From the NCBI RefSeq assembly GCF_022539505.1, contig NC_061508.1, forward strand, positions 269,396,736-269,460,735: a stretch of DNA of 64,000 nucleotides. Reading direction: 5' to 3'. Position 1 is the first letter of the stretch. Every line of letters starts with the position of its first letter. Below are positions 45,205-58,152 of this stretch, one piece after another. Origin of the DNA: Lolium rigidum. Taxonomy: Eukaryota > Streptophyta > Magnoliopsida > Poales > Poaceae. The notes under the pieces are model-generated. The model ran no database searches and was not told where the DNA came from. It saw only the letters and a list, made by a program, of their open reading frames with translations. Both the position numbers and the translations under genes were made by a program.

Positions 45205-47345
45205 TTTGATTTGGAATGAAATAAACTGAAAATACAACAATTTGATTCTAAATTGTTGCTCCAGCAGCCTTTGTATAAGTGCCCCCCTCCCCCCACCAAA
45301 AAAATTTAACCACCTATTGAACCCCCCACTTTGTATATTTGTAAAGCCAAGAGCCACTTCATATATCTTCCAAAACCGCACGTGAGAGACCAACCACAAT
45401 GACCCTAAGTATTCACCACGCGAGTAGCCTCGCTAGCCACGGCCCCGTCGCCACCCCCATCGTTGTTTGCTTTGGCTCCGCCTCCCACGTGTTCCCCGAG
45501 ATTCCCCTCTGCCCCACCCCTCATCTCCCCTCTGGCGTTAACTTCCATGCCACCCAATCAAGCTCCGCGAGGCTCTATCTCGCCATAGACCCACCGGCAG
45601 AATTTGCCCATTGGAGGCCATCATCGTTGTGGGAGAATCTCCGTATGGCCCCAAGTGTTGTCGGTTTTCCTCCACTGCGCCGCCCATGCCCCCATGCCTA
45701 TGTGCGCGCCGGAGCACACCGGCGGCCCATGCCACCACCAAAAGCTAACGTGGATGCTTCATCAGACACTACAACGAGCTCACGCGTCATTACACAACCG
45801 ACGTCAACCTGCCTCCGCGACCACCTCTCACCCCTCCCACATACGCCTTGCCCACCTCCGCACCCCTCCCGTGGCTGACCAGTACAATTGTTGCCATGTC
45901 CTGCAACCATTGGGGTAGTGGAGAAAGAGCAAAGGAGAAAAGGGAGAAAAGAGGGAGAGAGAAAAAATGCAACCCACTGATATGTGGGTCAGATGTGCCT
46001 ATTATCAGTTTTTTGTGTACACATGAAAATGGCCTTAGGATCATTCATTAAGGGCGCACTTGCACATTTATATGTATGCGTCTATTTTAGGATTTCTCCA
46101 ACAAGAATAAAAGTTAACAAGATGCATATAATCTTGTTTTAGAATTCTTTATGCTAAGTAAACTCATGATGTCCTCAAAAACGTTTGTCACATATAAGTA
46201 CATATTTGAGCTTATCCTCTTGCTACATAGTGGATTGGGAGAACATTTACCTTCTTGCAATTTACTTTACAATAATTTACTTTTATGCACACTATAAACC
46301 TACAAATACACAAAAATTGCATCTTTTAATGTTTTACTTCTTAAACTAGCTAACCAGTACCTTCAGCTTCTTCTGGGTTCGACAACATTTTCTATACTAA
46401 AAGTTACGCAATAGGAGACATTAAGGCCCTCTCGTCTCTTTGCCCCTCGAGCATGCACAAGGTTGCGCATGCGCAAAGAGCCTCCTCATGTGCTCGCCTT
46501 CCCACCCTGTCTCGTAAAACCCTAACGCTAGGGAACGTGACACAAAGCAATGTCTTCACAAACTACTACGTCGTTGTCGTAAAAAATTCATTGCCGGTGC
46601 GCAGGGTGATCTGCATCCCAACGCAACGATTGGACAGCATCACCATCCTGTGGCTTGGTGATGGTATGAAGACTTCTAAGTCAACAACTCGATCTCACGT
46701 CATGGTACTCTAAGGGTAGCGTCTTCTCTGTCGAGATCGTCATCTTCGTGCTCGTCTCCTCTCTTTTCTGCCACCGAACCCTGCCACGTCGCCTTCTCAC
46801 ATGTAAGTGACTGCCTTTTCATCCTCATCAATTCTCGTTTATGCATCTTGTGAAGTTGTAATAGTAATATTTTGTCATTGGTACGGTCACAAGTCCGTAG
46901 TTAGATAGTTTTGTTAACTTTGCAAAAAAAAAAAATATTGTGTATTGAAAATAAGATATCAGATAGTGTTGAAGCTATATGATTGGTGGGATCGTGTACC
47001 ACAGAAAGTAATACCATAAAAGTTGTGCAGTGTATATTCCGAAGAAAATAGCATTAGGTGAGACCTTGTTAAAAGTTACTTCACTAGAATTAAAGAGAAT
47101 TTCTCTTTCCATAAAATGAAAAAGACGTCGCATCCTAATAATACATGTTACATATCATATAATCAAAAGAGTTCTCTTTATATTCTTCTATGGATTGGAA
47201 TCCTATAAAAAAAATCAATAAAACTCTTTTAATCCAAAGATTTTTGACACTGATCGTCCTTATCGTTTTTTCAGCACTAGTGCTTTTGATCTGTTAGGCC
47301 GGCGCCAACAGGATTAACTTGCGAGCATGTGCAGTTTGGCTCCAC
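45205..47345. other. Spacer, no gene recognised
   Basis: A CCACC/CCCCTC-rich region at 45400-45900 is open on both strands without a domain. The remainder is AT-rich; a run of 12 A occurs near 46926. Confidence 0.4.
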
Positions 47346-47359
47346 CAATCAGTAACATC

Positions 47360-47639
47360 TTTTTTTGAGAAACACAGTACAAACGCAGACGCTCACATAC
47401 ACGCACATACATTCACCCCTATGAACGCACATACGCACACCCCTACCCCTATGAGCATCTCCGGAAGACTGAGCCGGCGGATTGGATCTTGAAATTGACG
47501 AAGTCACCACAGGCTCCTCGCTGTCGACGGGAACGTCGCCTCCCACTGAATAAATATTCCGCCTTTATGAGACACACAGATGTCAAACCTGGGGTTTGAA
47601 CTCTGGTGGGCTGGGGGTACAACCACCCTCCTAACCACC
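47360..47639 (-). mobile_element. tRNA-derived SINE, Au-like (280 bp), 14-bp target duplication
   Basis: On the minus strand the 5' end carries pol III A-box-like TGGTTAGGAGG and B-box-like GTTCAAACC. The body follows with CAGTGGGAGGCGACGTTCCC and GTGCGTTCATAGGGGTGA, and the element ends TGTTTCTC plus an A-run. CAATCAGTAACATC (47346-47359) and CAATCAGTAATATC (47640-47653) flank it, one mismatch in 14. The family name Au is from recognition only. Confidence 0.82.
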
Positions 47640-47937
47640 CAATCAGTAATATCCGTGTCGGTCATTGTCTCAATAGTTTGTAAGTTTAAGTCGTCGCGAG
47701 GTATAATAACGTGCAACTATGCAACCCTTATACTTCATCTGTTTCATCTTACTTTTTATAATACTGTGTAATATTTGGTGAAAGTTAAATGCTGTGAAGA
47801 TAAATTAATTATATGGAAAGTGTATTAACATCTATAATATTAGATTAATATTTTTATAATTGTACTAAAGTATGCTTTCATATTATATGCTCACTCCGGT
47901 TCATAATAATTGTCAGACATTTTGTACTAAATTAGTA

Positions 47938-48198
47938 CTTCCTCCATTCCTAGATATATGATGTATAGTTTTTTGGGAAAAATTCTACTATTATATAAGA
48001 GCTATTGCGTTGCATAACTTTTTTTGGACATTTTTTAGGAATTTAATTGTGTTTCCTTATCTTTTGGAAATGTATCTATTTTTTAATGTCATTTATTGAC
48101 GGGTAATCCTGCTACGACCTTGTATATTTTTTTGTCCATGTATGTTCTTTAATTTTCACGTCAAAAACTATACATCTTATGTCTAGTAACGGAAAGAG
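47938..48198. mobile_element. Stowaway-like MITE (261 bp)
   Basis: TA flanks. The left end is CTTCCTCCATTCCTAGATAT and the right end in reverse complement CTCTTTCCGTTACTAGACAT. The internal pair GATGTATAGTTTTT / AAAAACTATACATC supports the fold. Confidence 0.8.
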
Positions 48199-49790
48199 TA
48201 TAACTTTTGTACTAGGTTCTCGATACTTTTTATATTAGAGAAGGTATATTTGATATCATATATATTTATTCAGTCAAATATAATAAAGCATAACTTTGAC
48301 CAAACTTTATACGCAAGTATAGTATGGAAAGGCGGAGTAAAATAATTGCCTAATCATTACACAAGAGGTTAAAATAGCAATAGATAGTGTTAAAAATAAA
48401 CTAGAACAAGAATCGCAGTATAGCGGAGAAAAACAATTTAATAAAATAATGCCACAACTACAAGCAACGGTGCTGAAAATAGGCTAGATTGCCTTTCTAC
48501 GAATCAGCAGTGCTGAAAGAAAATTAGTAAAAAATGAGGATGAGAAGACAGAGCTAGAGCAGCGCACCCGATAGAATGCTCAGGCACTGTCAGGGCAGGC
48601 TGCACCCGGGCCGTATGGCCGTATGCATGCGTGTATGCCTAGTGTGAAGTATACATTCAAAATTTCAAATCAAATCCAATGCATTTAATGAACTGGATGC
48701 TCCTAATCATTCCCTATGTGCCATGGCCCTGGATCTGCATGGCCTAGCTAGGCTACTACTACAGTGAAATGACAATTGACGGATCAATAGCTAGTCCCTC
48801 CTTCCACGAATTATTTGACGTTTTGATTCGAAATTTGCTTAAATGATGTAGTCGCCTCCGTACCGATTTACTCCGTATTAGATGGTAACACGCATCCACA
48901 TACAATAACAAGCAGTCATTTTGATGATATGACACGTGGTTAAACGAGGAGAAATATTTGTAAGGACTATCTATATTACCATAAAATCACACACCATAAG
49001 ATAAAATAATTCTGCACTCTAATACGAGTAAGTAAGACCGTACATGCTATCACTACTATGTTACTTTTCGTTATGAAGATAATAACAAAGACTAGTACCA
49101 TATGCATGACAATAGGCTATGTTACTTCCCACTTTGAGCAGTCTTAGAGTAATACACAATTCAAGAAAAAAAGTTATATTACTTCTGTCAACAAAGTTTA
49201 GATATATGACACATAAATTATTACAATTGGATTCACACATGTACGTATGTACAGAAAAGTTGAGTCACTTAGTCCTCTAACGAGGACAAGTATAATTTTT
49301 ACGAAATAAATCTTATATTTTAATGATCAAATGAATGGTAAAAGTTTCTCTCGAAGCACGGTATGGAGGGAGTATCAAGCATTGAACTCGAATGCACTTT
49401 AAAATTTAAAAAAAGTACTTCCCTCTCGTCACACGGGAATCTTGCTAATAACATCAAACATATGGTTTTCCTGTTTTCTAAATTACCTAGTTCACCCGAG
49501 GTCGAAAATTAAAGATAAGAGAGAATATGTGGAACCTTCTAATGTAATTCCTTGTCCTGTCTTGAAAGCAATGTCCACTCTTTGGTGGATGAAGGGGTAG
49601 GCTAATATGGTGAAGGTGACTTGTGTTTTATCGTTTGTTATTGGCCTCCCTCATTCGACTCAAAAATGACTTACACTACGTATTTACCTTTTCAAACACT
49701 TTGCTTAAACATTTGCTTCAGAATCTTACCATAGTTTTGTAAAACTGCTGAATATGGCGTTATTTTTAGCAAAAGTTTTATTTCTATCTG
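48199..49790. other. AT-rich spacer with MITE remnants
   Basis: Isolated Stowaway-type ends (TAGTCCCTCCTTCC at about 48792 and GGAGGGAGTA at about 49365) may be the two ends of one element holding nested insertions. No coding signal. Confidence 0.4.
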
Positions 49791-50210
49791 TTTTTGCATG
49801 AAATAAAATCGGGGAAAATTCCACGGAAGTTTTTCACCAAAAAAGAGATATGGAGCTATGGACCAGACGAGAGGAGCCACGAGGCCCAAAAGAGCATAGG
49901 TGACGCGCCCCTTGGCCTGGGCACGCCACCAAGGACCTTTTGGCCCTCGAGCATCGTCTCACCTCCCCCTTCGCGTGATTCCTTATACACCCTAAAAATC
50001 TACCCCGCAAGAGGCACAAAGCATTTTGCCAAACAGAGCACCGTCGAGACCACAATCTTCGTTTCGGGGGTCAGATTGATCCTGCTCTTCACCCTGGAGA
50101 GAGGGATTTCGAGGGCTTCTTCATCATCACCGCCACCAACATCATCACCAACATCATCACCAACAACCATGGGCTCACTCACCATCACCATGAGTGAGTA
50201 GTTCTCTATA
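49791..50210 (+). mobile_element. Probable fragment of a non-autonomous LTR retroelement
   Basis: The order of an AT-rich start, a GC-richer middle, and the CATCATCACC.ACAACCATGG tract followed by GAGTGAGTAGTTC resembles the end of LTRs in grass gypsy-type elements. A small hexanucleotide-like repeat, AACATCATCACC, occurs at 50140-50165. No second LTR was found. Confidence 0.35.
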
Positions 50211-50995
50211 GGCCTAATAGATGGATGGGATTTAGATGAGATTAATCATGTAATCATTCATATGTATCAAGATTTGAGGTGTTTGTCTTGAGGCTATTCA
50301 TGTATGAGTGTTGGTACACCTTTGCTATGTTTAAAGCTTGTTACCAGGGTCCGAGTAACATGTTTTCAGTATTGAACCTATATTTTTTTTATCATATATA
50401 TGAGGTTTGTATCTATTTGCAAGGTGTATTACTTATTATTATGTTGATCTTGTGAATCCCTAAGGTGACAGATAGGAAAAACAAGGGGAATATGTGATAG
50501 TTCGAGGATATTATGTGTTCATGAAACTTGATGTTTTGTTCCGGGCTTCGAAATGATAGATCTTAATTTCTTCTAGTTCCAAGTTGGGTCTGGTTAAATA
50601 GGCAAGTAGGATAAAAGATGTTATATAAATTCTCTTTGTTAGTATGCTACTATATTTAGATCACACACCTACACACAACTGAATTAGAGATAGCTGATAT
50701 GTTAGTTGGATGCCATTATATGATCAAAATCATTTATACAACACACCACTACTACCTCATGCACACGTTTTTAGCCATTGTAAGTTACATAATACTACTT
50801 CGGTGAAAACTAGAAATTTGCTACTGTTGTTTACTACTTGACTTTACTACTTTGAATCAACTACTATAAAATCACCACTTGCTTTGTGAGTTTATTGATA
50901 TACAGGTGTGGTTGAGAGTGACGTCTCAATTGCTAAAGTTTTATTGGTATTCTTGTGTTCCCCTTGAGTCGAACTATAAACTTCGGTAATACTTC
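50211..50995. other. AT-rich spacer, no gene recognised
   Basis: May be the internal part of the preceding retroelement fragment; no coding signal. Confidence 0.35.
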
Positions 50996-51116
50996 GCCGG
51001 CTCAGTCTTCCGGTGGTGCTCATAGGGGTAGGTTGTGCGTGTGTGCGTTCATAGGGGTGAGTGTATGCGTGTGTATATGAGCGTCTGCGTTTGTACTGTG
51101 TTTCTCAAAAAAAAAA
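50996..51116 (+). mobile_element. 5'-truncated SINE, same family as 47360-47639
   Basis: Matches only the 3' half of the SINE: GCCGGCTCAGTCTTCCGG, GCTCATAGGGGTAGG, then TGTACTGTGTTTCTC and a 10-base A-run. The tRNA-like head is missing. Confidence 0.75.
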
Positions 51117-52128
51117 GATTTCAGCGATCCCCTATACTCATGGGCATCACCCTAATTCAAATCTTCAGCACAAAATAAGCGTACTTCTAAATCTATAGTC
51201 TCTAGTTAAAAAAATATTTTTGCATGAAGGCCGTTGTTGGGCTTGATGTTCCATAGCCTGTCATCTCAATCAAAAGCCTCGGCGTCGCCAACATGGTTGT
51301 CATCATCGCTTCAGGCCCACACGCATAAGTAAGACTCCCTTGCGAGAGGCTCCATACTTCTTTGCACAAAGCCCCGTTCCCGACATCCATGCATGCAAGC
51401 ATGGAACCGATTGGGGACGCTATATTTACATGTTAAACTACATGTATACATACATGTATAAACATGCAACCAAACCTTTCAATGGGGAATCGTTTCGGCC
51501 ATAGTTCGACATGCCGCAAACCGGTCTATCAGAAAACCTACAACCAAAACCCTAAAACCTACGATCCAAAGCCCCCCTTGCGCCATGGCGTCCTCCTCGT
51601 AGACAATCGCCTAGTCTGCCAACCATTTGTGGACCTGCCCAGTCCTCATAGCTGATAGTCTAACCCGTATCTGCTTCATTCTCCTCACACGATCTCACAA
51701 CCTGCATCACAATTCCAACCACGCCAATCCATGATGCCACCGGCCCCGTGACGTGATAACATGCTTGCTCTAGGGGGAGCTCCTTGTTGAGGGCGGCGTC
51801 GGGCAGTGGGCAAGTAGAGGAGGAGGTGTGCGGCTGTTGATATCCACTCATGGCCTAGCTCAGCAAAGACAACTAACAATTCCATGGAAGTAGGCTAGCT
51901 CACACCTTATGGTTGTTTGACACAACTTTTGCAGCATAGAGTAGAATATCAGTGAATATTTAAACTATGGGATAAGATTGGGTGTCTTTAGTCCATATTC
52001 ACATTGCATAGTTCATATTTTCCCTAGTTGATATGCCTTGTGTCTTGGTAAGTTTGTTTAATTGCTAATCATTTTTAATAATACATTACGGTGCACTTAG
52101 TAAGCCTAGAATATTTTGGATGTGTGAT
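51117..52128. other. Spacer, no gene recognised
   Basis: Short open frames at 51202-51402 and 51464-51655 show no domain. Confidence 0.4.
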
Positions 52129-55100
52129 TGTAACAATCCGGCTTGTTTATTTCCACACCACAATTTAACAAAATTCATAATTGTTTTCAAATGTATTTAC
52201 AACCCCTCTAGAGTATATTTAAATTATATTACTTTTATGGTAATAATTAATGACACGATCCCTTAGTCCCTACCTTAGATGATCCTTTATTACTATAGAT
52301 TTAGTAATGTAGATGTTTGTATTTTTTTATCCAAACTTAGTGAATGAGCCACCCGGTGGAAGATTATAGGCATCCTAAATAAACTTTTAAGTTTTATTAA
52401 TGTAGTATATAGTTATATACAATTTTTAAAACTTGGATCGTCATAAATCAATAAATTGGTGTCATAGCTAGTATTTTGTTTGATATACTATAATATCTCA
52501 GGTTTAGAGGCTATAAAATTAGAGAACACCAAATTGTGCATTGCATTCATGCATAGAAAATCCAGGGAATTTTCGCGCTTTCAAATAAAACTTACCACGG
52601 TAACTAAAGTTTCACTTTAATTGCTGGAATTGAAGTAGATCATCAAGTTAAGCGCTATAAATTTCACTGTGATCTTTTCTAAAACCTTGTTTTGGGTAAA
52701 GATGATTTGATCTATGGACTAGATCAAATGGAATTAGCTTTACAACAAACAACACCTTAAGTAAGGGTCAACCATAAGATCTTATCAAAGATCTCAACAT
52801 GACATTCCTTACAACCACACATGAATAATTATTCAACCATAAATCAAAGAACACGATTAAACAAGAAACTTTCTTAACTTATCTCTTCCATTTCTGTTAC
52901 TAAATAAATATCCCTACCATGATTTACATGGTATATCTTTTCAACTACAATAGTTGAATCCATGTCAAGGACATTCATATGCATTCTTCATCAATCATTG
53001 ACTACTCAATCTTGTTCATTTAAACCTATTCTTATTTAACCACAGAGAAAGGAGAGGATTATTTATATATGTTTACACCATCCATTGAGTAGAACTCTAG
53101 GTTAATATTCAAATCCTATCCTAGTGAGATAAGTCACTGATATTAACTAATGCTATAAGAAGTACAAGTCAAGTACTAAACCCTACTTGACTTAGCCAAC
53201 CTTTGGTGGTAAGTGAGAACCTATTTTATTAGGGATTCAAGAGAGGCAAATGTTGTGATCATTACACCTTGGTAATGCTCATAAACCCAAGATAAAACCC
53301 TACCTATCCGAGAGAGCTCAAGCTAAAGAGGTATACCCAAGTATATGGACTTATACTTGATCTTGGAGGGGATAACCATGTCTCCCTAATGAATCAACTC
53401 AAGGTCACCACCTTGATCATTGCAACTTGTAATGATCATAAACTCTAAGAATCTAAGTGAGTGTGATGAGAGGAATAATAAAGAGTGATTAGGGAGGAAT
53501 AAGTGGATCATGTCTAATGCATGATCATACCTTGTAGATTAAGATGATAAGACAAACTTGTGAGATAATCGGAGATCATCCACCACCTAAAATTATAGAT
53601 CCCTAGCAACTAAACCTAAACCCTTTCTCATATCTTGAATGGAGGAGTAATGGCATAAACTCAACCCTTCTTTATCCAAACATTTGGGACAACCCTAGCA
53701 TTGCCTTGATACAAGAATTCTAACTAAGAAAGGAGGATTAACCCTAGCAAAGAAAACATGATCAAAGCTTATGCCCATATCCTAATCCTAGTTGTGTATC
53801 ACATGGGTGATCACTACTAAAACCTAGATCATATTTGAATTTCAATCCAAGTACCCCTTGGGATGATAAGTAGAACCTTGCCATGCCTCATGCCTATTTA
53901 TACTTCAAATTAGTAAAGCACCACCAAAACCCTAAACCTTTCACCTAGGATCCACTCCACATAAAATAATATGTCCTAACATGTGTATCATGGATCACAA
54001 ATATAACCCAAGCTATGAATATATCTTAAGCTTATATACCATTTAAGAGAGTAAAGTGAAACAAATATCCAATTCTACTTTGACTTCCAAGTACCTTTCT
54101 TAGTTGCCCAAATGGAATATTGTGTCATAGTTTCGACCATCACCTTAGCAAGTTAGTTCACCATGAGGAGCATAGGATCTATCCTAAATAATTTAAGCTA
54201 AAGCTTGTTAGTTAAGATTGGTGATTATAGATTTAATCTCACCACTTTTCTTAAACCCTTGGAAACAATTATCCACATAAAATCATGAACCAATTCCATC
54301 CTCATAACCATTCATTTTAAACTCTAGCCATAATTATAATTTATGTGAACCATTCCTATTGGTAAATACTAGCAAAACCTAATAATGGGTTCACTATGCA
54401 TCTGTTATAAACTTCAATTCATTTGAACAAGATTGGTTCCTAAATTAAAAATAAATTGAGATAAATATTTAAACCCATATCTATTTTAATTATATCTCAC
54501 CAAAACACCAATTGAATTAAGTATTAAATAATTGTGTAAACAACAAAACTATGCAGTAAGTATGATCATCAAGTTATACTTATGATTCAAATATTTAATA
54601 ACCTGCAAGAATAAACAGAATTCAAATTTGAGTCAAATAGCAAATTCAAAAACAGAAATTTAAAATAGAAAAAGAGAGGGAAAAGCCTACCTGGCCGTGC
54701 AACCCAGCAGCAGCCCACGTAGTTGGCCCAGTAGAAGACCAGGAGTAGCCCAGCCCAACTCGAAATACAGTTTCGTTGCTTTAAAAATCGTGCGAAGAGA
54801 GAAGCCCTCTTCTTCTTCCTGGAGGACGACAGCACGATGGCGAGTTCCTGCCACCTCCTCGCTGTGGATAGGGATGATCCCGGACGCAAGAGACCATCTC
54901 AGAGCCTCGCCAAATCTTCTCCGCGTCCGTTTGATCCTATTCGCGCCAAGATTCGTACCCACATCACTCAACACCATCACCGCCGTATCTGTGCCGTCTA
55001 CGGCGAGTCGTCGTCGTTTCCGAGCTCAAATCGGGCTATAAAAGCACGAGGAGACGCGCCAGAACCCTAGCTAGCTTGTGACCCCTCCATCATCTCTCTC

Positions 55101-55497
55101 AGACTCTCTATCTCTCTCTATCTTCTCCACACACCAACGTTGCTGTCGAAGAAGTTCTCCGGCTAGCCGTCGATTGAGAGCATCCCAGTGACCATGGAGT
55201 GGCTCTGCAGGTGCGCCTGGTCTCGCAGATCATCGGAGGAGAAGGAATCGTGCCGGGGCATCCCCAATCAACGCAATCGATGAGTTCCCTTTCACTGGTG
55301 ATCATCGAAAACTGCAACCGCATCGCCATCTCCGTCTCCAATCATGCTTGTCGAGTCTCCGGAACACGTCAGGGTGAGCTTACGCTTCTCGTGAGCATCT
55401 TATCGCATCCATTAGTCACCTGTAGCTCGAGATAGCCGTTTCGCCAGAGTTCGTCGCCGCGATAGAGCTCGCCAGAGATAGCTCCGGTGATTCCCTG
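52129..55497 (+). mobile_element. Non-coding LTR-retroelement-derived DNA with an LTR-type promoter
   Basis: A long AT-rich block without open frames (52129-54680) passes into a GC-richer block with a TATA box, CTATAAAAGC, at 55035-55044. A CTCTCT-rich leader follows (CATCATCTCTCTCAGACTCT). This arrangement is typical of U3-R-U5 in grass gypsy LTRs. I could not find the paired LTR. Classification is an inference. Confidence 0.45.
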
Positions 55498-56940
55498 TGG
55501 TGACCCGGCATACCACTGCATGGTGTAGTATGCAAGTCTGATATAACACCAATGAAACACCGTTCCACTAGTATTATATCGCTCAGAGTGGTACAACAGA
55601 AACATATGCGGGTCCAAGGCATGTCTATAGAATTACAACATTGACTCTGTTACATAAGATCATCATAGCCTCCTACTTTACAATGAGGTAAAGCTGCAAA
55701 TAAACTCCAGAAGAACGACTCGTAGTCTAGTCTTATCACGAACTCTATTTGTAGAGTATTTAACTAACTCTAGAGGCTATGAATAGATTCTAGCTAAATA
55801 GGAGCTAGGTTTAGGAAACTAGTTCCCTTCTATGGCTAAACTAGGTTTTCTTCTTGTTGGATGTGGTATTGGACTCCTCTGACAGGTTCCTGTCTCTTGA
55901 AGTAGTTGTTGACTCCTCGACCTTCGAGTTGTACTGTAGATCCTCCTTTGATGCCTCCATATCTAGCGGGGATTTAAGAGTGGGATGAGTACGAGCGTAC
56001 TCAACAAGTTCATTATAGGAAAGAGGTGTTTAATGCACTAGCTACGGCATTAGACCGGAAAGTCTAATACCAATGCAGGTTTTCATAATCATTTCTTCAA
56101 AAGGGTACTTTTATTCGGAAGAACTATGTCCGTCGACCTTCACCGGTTTACTAGAACTTCATGGAGCTCCTTTCCGGCCGCGTTCGCGAGTTCCATATCC
56201 CGGAACGAGGAGTGACGAGTCACGGTTCTTTACACTCTGCGAGAGGTGTGTTGCTTTACCCATAAGAGATCTTAACCTTGGTGCCAACCGGGTGATCTTC
56301 CCGTCCACACTTCCTATGGTGTGAGGCCCGGTATAAGGTCTAGCCAATCATGTTCCTCCGCTACCTCGAACACCCACCCTTTTGTAAGATTGTCCTCCCC
56401 TATATCCATGACGAGACCGTTCCGGGCATTTATATGCCTTCCCTATCATTCATGGATAGACCGTTCCGGACATCCTACAATCCCTCATAGACCGCAATAC
56501 CGTGGGGACTTAAGGCTTCCCCGACCTACCGCTTGCACTTCGAACGACAAGTGTCTACGGACTATGCCGTGGGGACTTAAGGCTTCCCCAGCCTACCGCT
56601 TGCCGCCGACGGATACAAGTGTCTACGGTAAAGCGCATCCGTTGATGAACGAGAGGTGGAAACACTTTTGACTACTCCGTCCCACTCCGGATCTTATGGT
56701 TAACACGGGTATTACGGCACAAGAATCATTGGCGACATTTGTTGTTTAATCCTAGATGGATATAAACCCGTGCAATGGAACCTCCACCATATCAACACAA
56801 TCCATGGTTCCATTGCCCACCACATAGTCATATTCATAGTTATGAAAATAGTGGTTTTGCTTTTTATGCAATAGTGATAAACATAGTACTTTGCAAGTAA
56901 TTTGGTAAAAATACTCAAATGACATGAGCAAGCGATGAAC
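55498..56940. mobile_element. Gypsy-type internal or LTR fragment
   Basis: Starts GTGGTGACCCGGCATACC and ACTGCATGGTGTAGTATGC, a phrase I recognise from Triticeae gypsy-type elements. No protein domain can be read. It probably belongs with the preceding block. Confidence 0.45.
56500..56630 (+). repeat. Two-copy tandem repeat, period 67
   Basis: Both copies begin CCGTGGGGACTTAAGGCTTC, continue CTACCGCTTGC, and end ACAAGTGTCTACGG (starts at 56500 and 56567). Confidence 0.9.
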
Positions 56941-57018
56941 TTGCCTTTCTTGATTGCAAGATTATGCGGGCAAGGTCTTCGATACGCGGTAACTCCAAAT
57001 TCTGAAATAGCATCATCG

Positions 57019-57118
57019 NNNNNNNNNNNNNNNNNNNNNNNNNNNNNNNNNNNNNNNNNNNNNNNNNNNNNNNNNNNNNNNNNNNNNNNNNNNNNNNNNN
57101 NNNNNNNNNNNNNNNNNN
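57019..57118. other. Assembly gap (100 N)
   Basis: Exactly 100 N; true size unknown. It separates the gypsy-like fragment from the retroelement ORF at 57119. Confidence 0.99.
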
Positions 57119-57648
57119 AGGTTGTGCAAGCACCTCTCAATACGCAAGGTGAGCGGGTCAAGATGGAAGCCTTCAAGGTACCTGCCCAAGGTGATAGACC
57201 AGAAGTCGCTGACATGATACCTTCTGAGCGCCGGTCCAAGGAACGCTATGATCCTGTTAGCTCCAGCTATTCTAGGCGCCCACAGCATGGTGTCTCACGG
57301 TTCTTCTCTAGCTTATGGCAGATGTGCAAAAATACCAATGATGTTGCACATCAAAGTCTTGCTTTGAACCAAGAGACGAGGAGGTGCCAAAATGAGTTCA
57401 TGGCTGCTAGGAATGCACCCTCTCCTCCTCCTGGCCCAGAGATGGAACCTCTACATGCACCTAACTGGGAGATGCCTCCCATTTCTGATGAGATGTTCCA
57501 GAACTTTGATCCCTCCTTGTACACCTTTGGTGGTCCACCTCCTAGGCCTGCTCGTGCACCTACTGATGATGATGATGACGAGGATGAAGGTGATGCGGAT
57601 GCGCGTGATGATGGCGAGAGCTCATATTCCGCTGGGCATGAGTTCTGA
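57119..57648 (+). pseudogene. C-terminal part of a retroelement-encoded protein (5' part lost in gap)
   Basis: One open frame leads out of the gap to TGA at 57646-57648. It is not a known catalytic domain. It contains HGVSRFFSSLWQMCKNTNDV, HQSLALNQETRRCQNEFMAA, a PPPGPEMEPLHAPNWEMP segment and an acidic Asp/Glu tail. Similar proteins are annotated as retrotransposon-encoded in wheat relatives, to my recollection. The long untranslated tail, polypurine tract and LTR that follow support a retroelement origin. The start lies in or before the gap; whether the missing part is intact cannot be judged. Confidence 0.6.
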
Positions 57649-58152
57649 TGGGTGCGCTAGCATCTCTCTTTTTCTTCGCCTTTTTGGTGTTCCGATGCCA
57701 AAGGGGGAGAAGAGAGTAGAGTCTAGGATTCACGGGTGTTGCTTTGGATGTCACAAGCCATGGGTGTTGCTTTATTTGATTCTTATATGGCTTGTGCTTA
57801 TTTGCTTCTATCGCTCCAAGAACCATTTGCTACTTTAAGTAATTCGTGTATGGACATGTACCTATATGCTTAAACTCTATTATGTGTGCTACTCTATGAT
57901 AGGATGATTATGTGTGCTATGCTTATATATCTTGATATGCACATTTCCATACCATGCTTTTTCCTAAAGATATTGGGGGAGCTTCTCATGTTCCACAAAA
58001 GTTGCACTTTGCATTCAAACGCAAATTCTCCAAGTGCACACTTTATGGGGGAGCCGTCTCAATATCTTATATGGAATCAAGGTTTAAAGCTTATCATAAT
58101 ATCTATATGTGACTCTAGCTCGGTTTGTCATCGTATACCAAAAGGGGGAGAT
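57649..58152 (+). other. 3' untranslated region and polypurine tract of the LTR retroelement
   Basis: Two GCCAAAGGGGGAGA-like purine tracts occur, the first at 57698 and the second, AAAAGGGGGAGAT, at about 58140-58152. The second abuts the LTR and is the likely plus-strand primer. Confidence 0.65.

Noticed and set aside
47580..47640. A tRNA gene (B-box-like GTTCAAACC)
   Set aside because: Only A- and B-box-like parts remain, no cloverleaf can be drawn, and the surroundings are a SINE.
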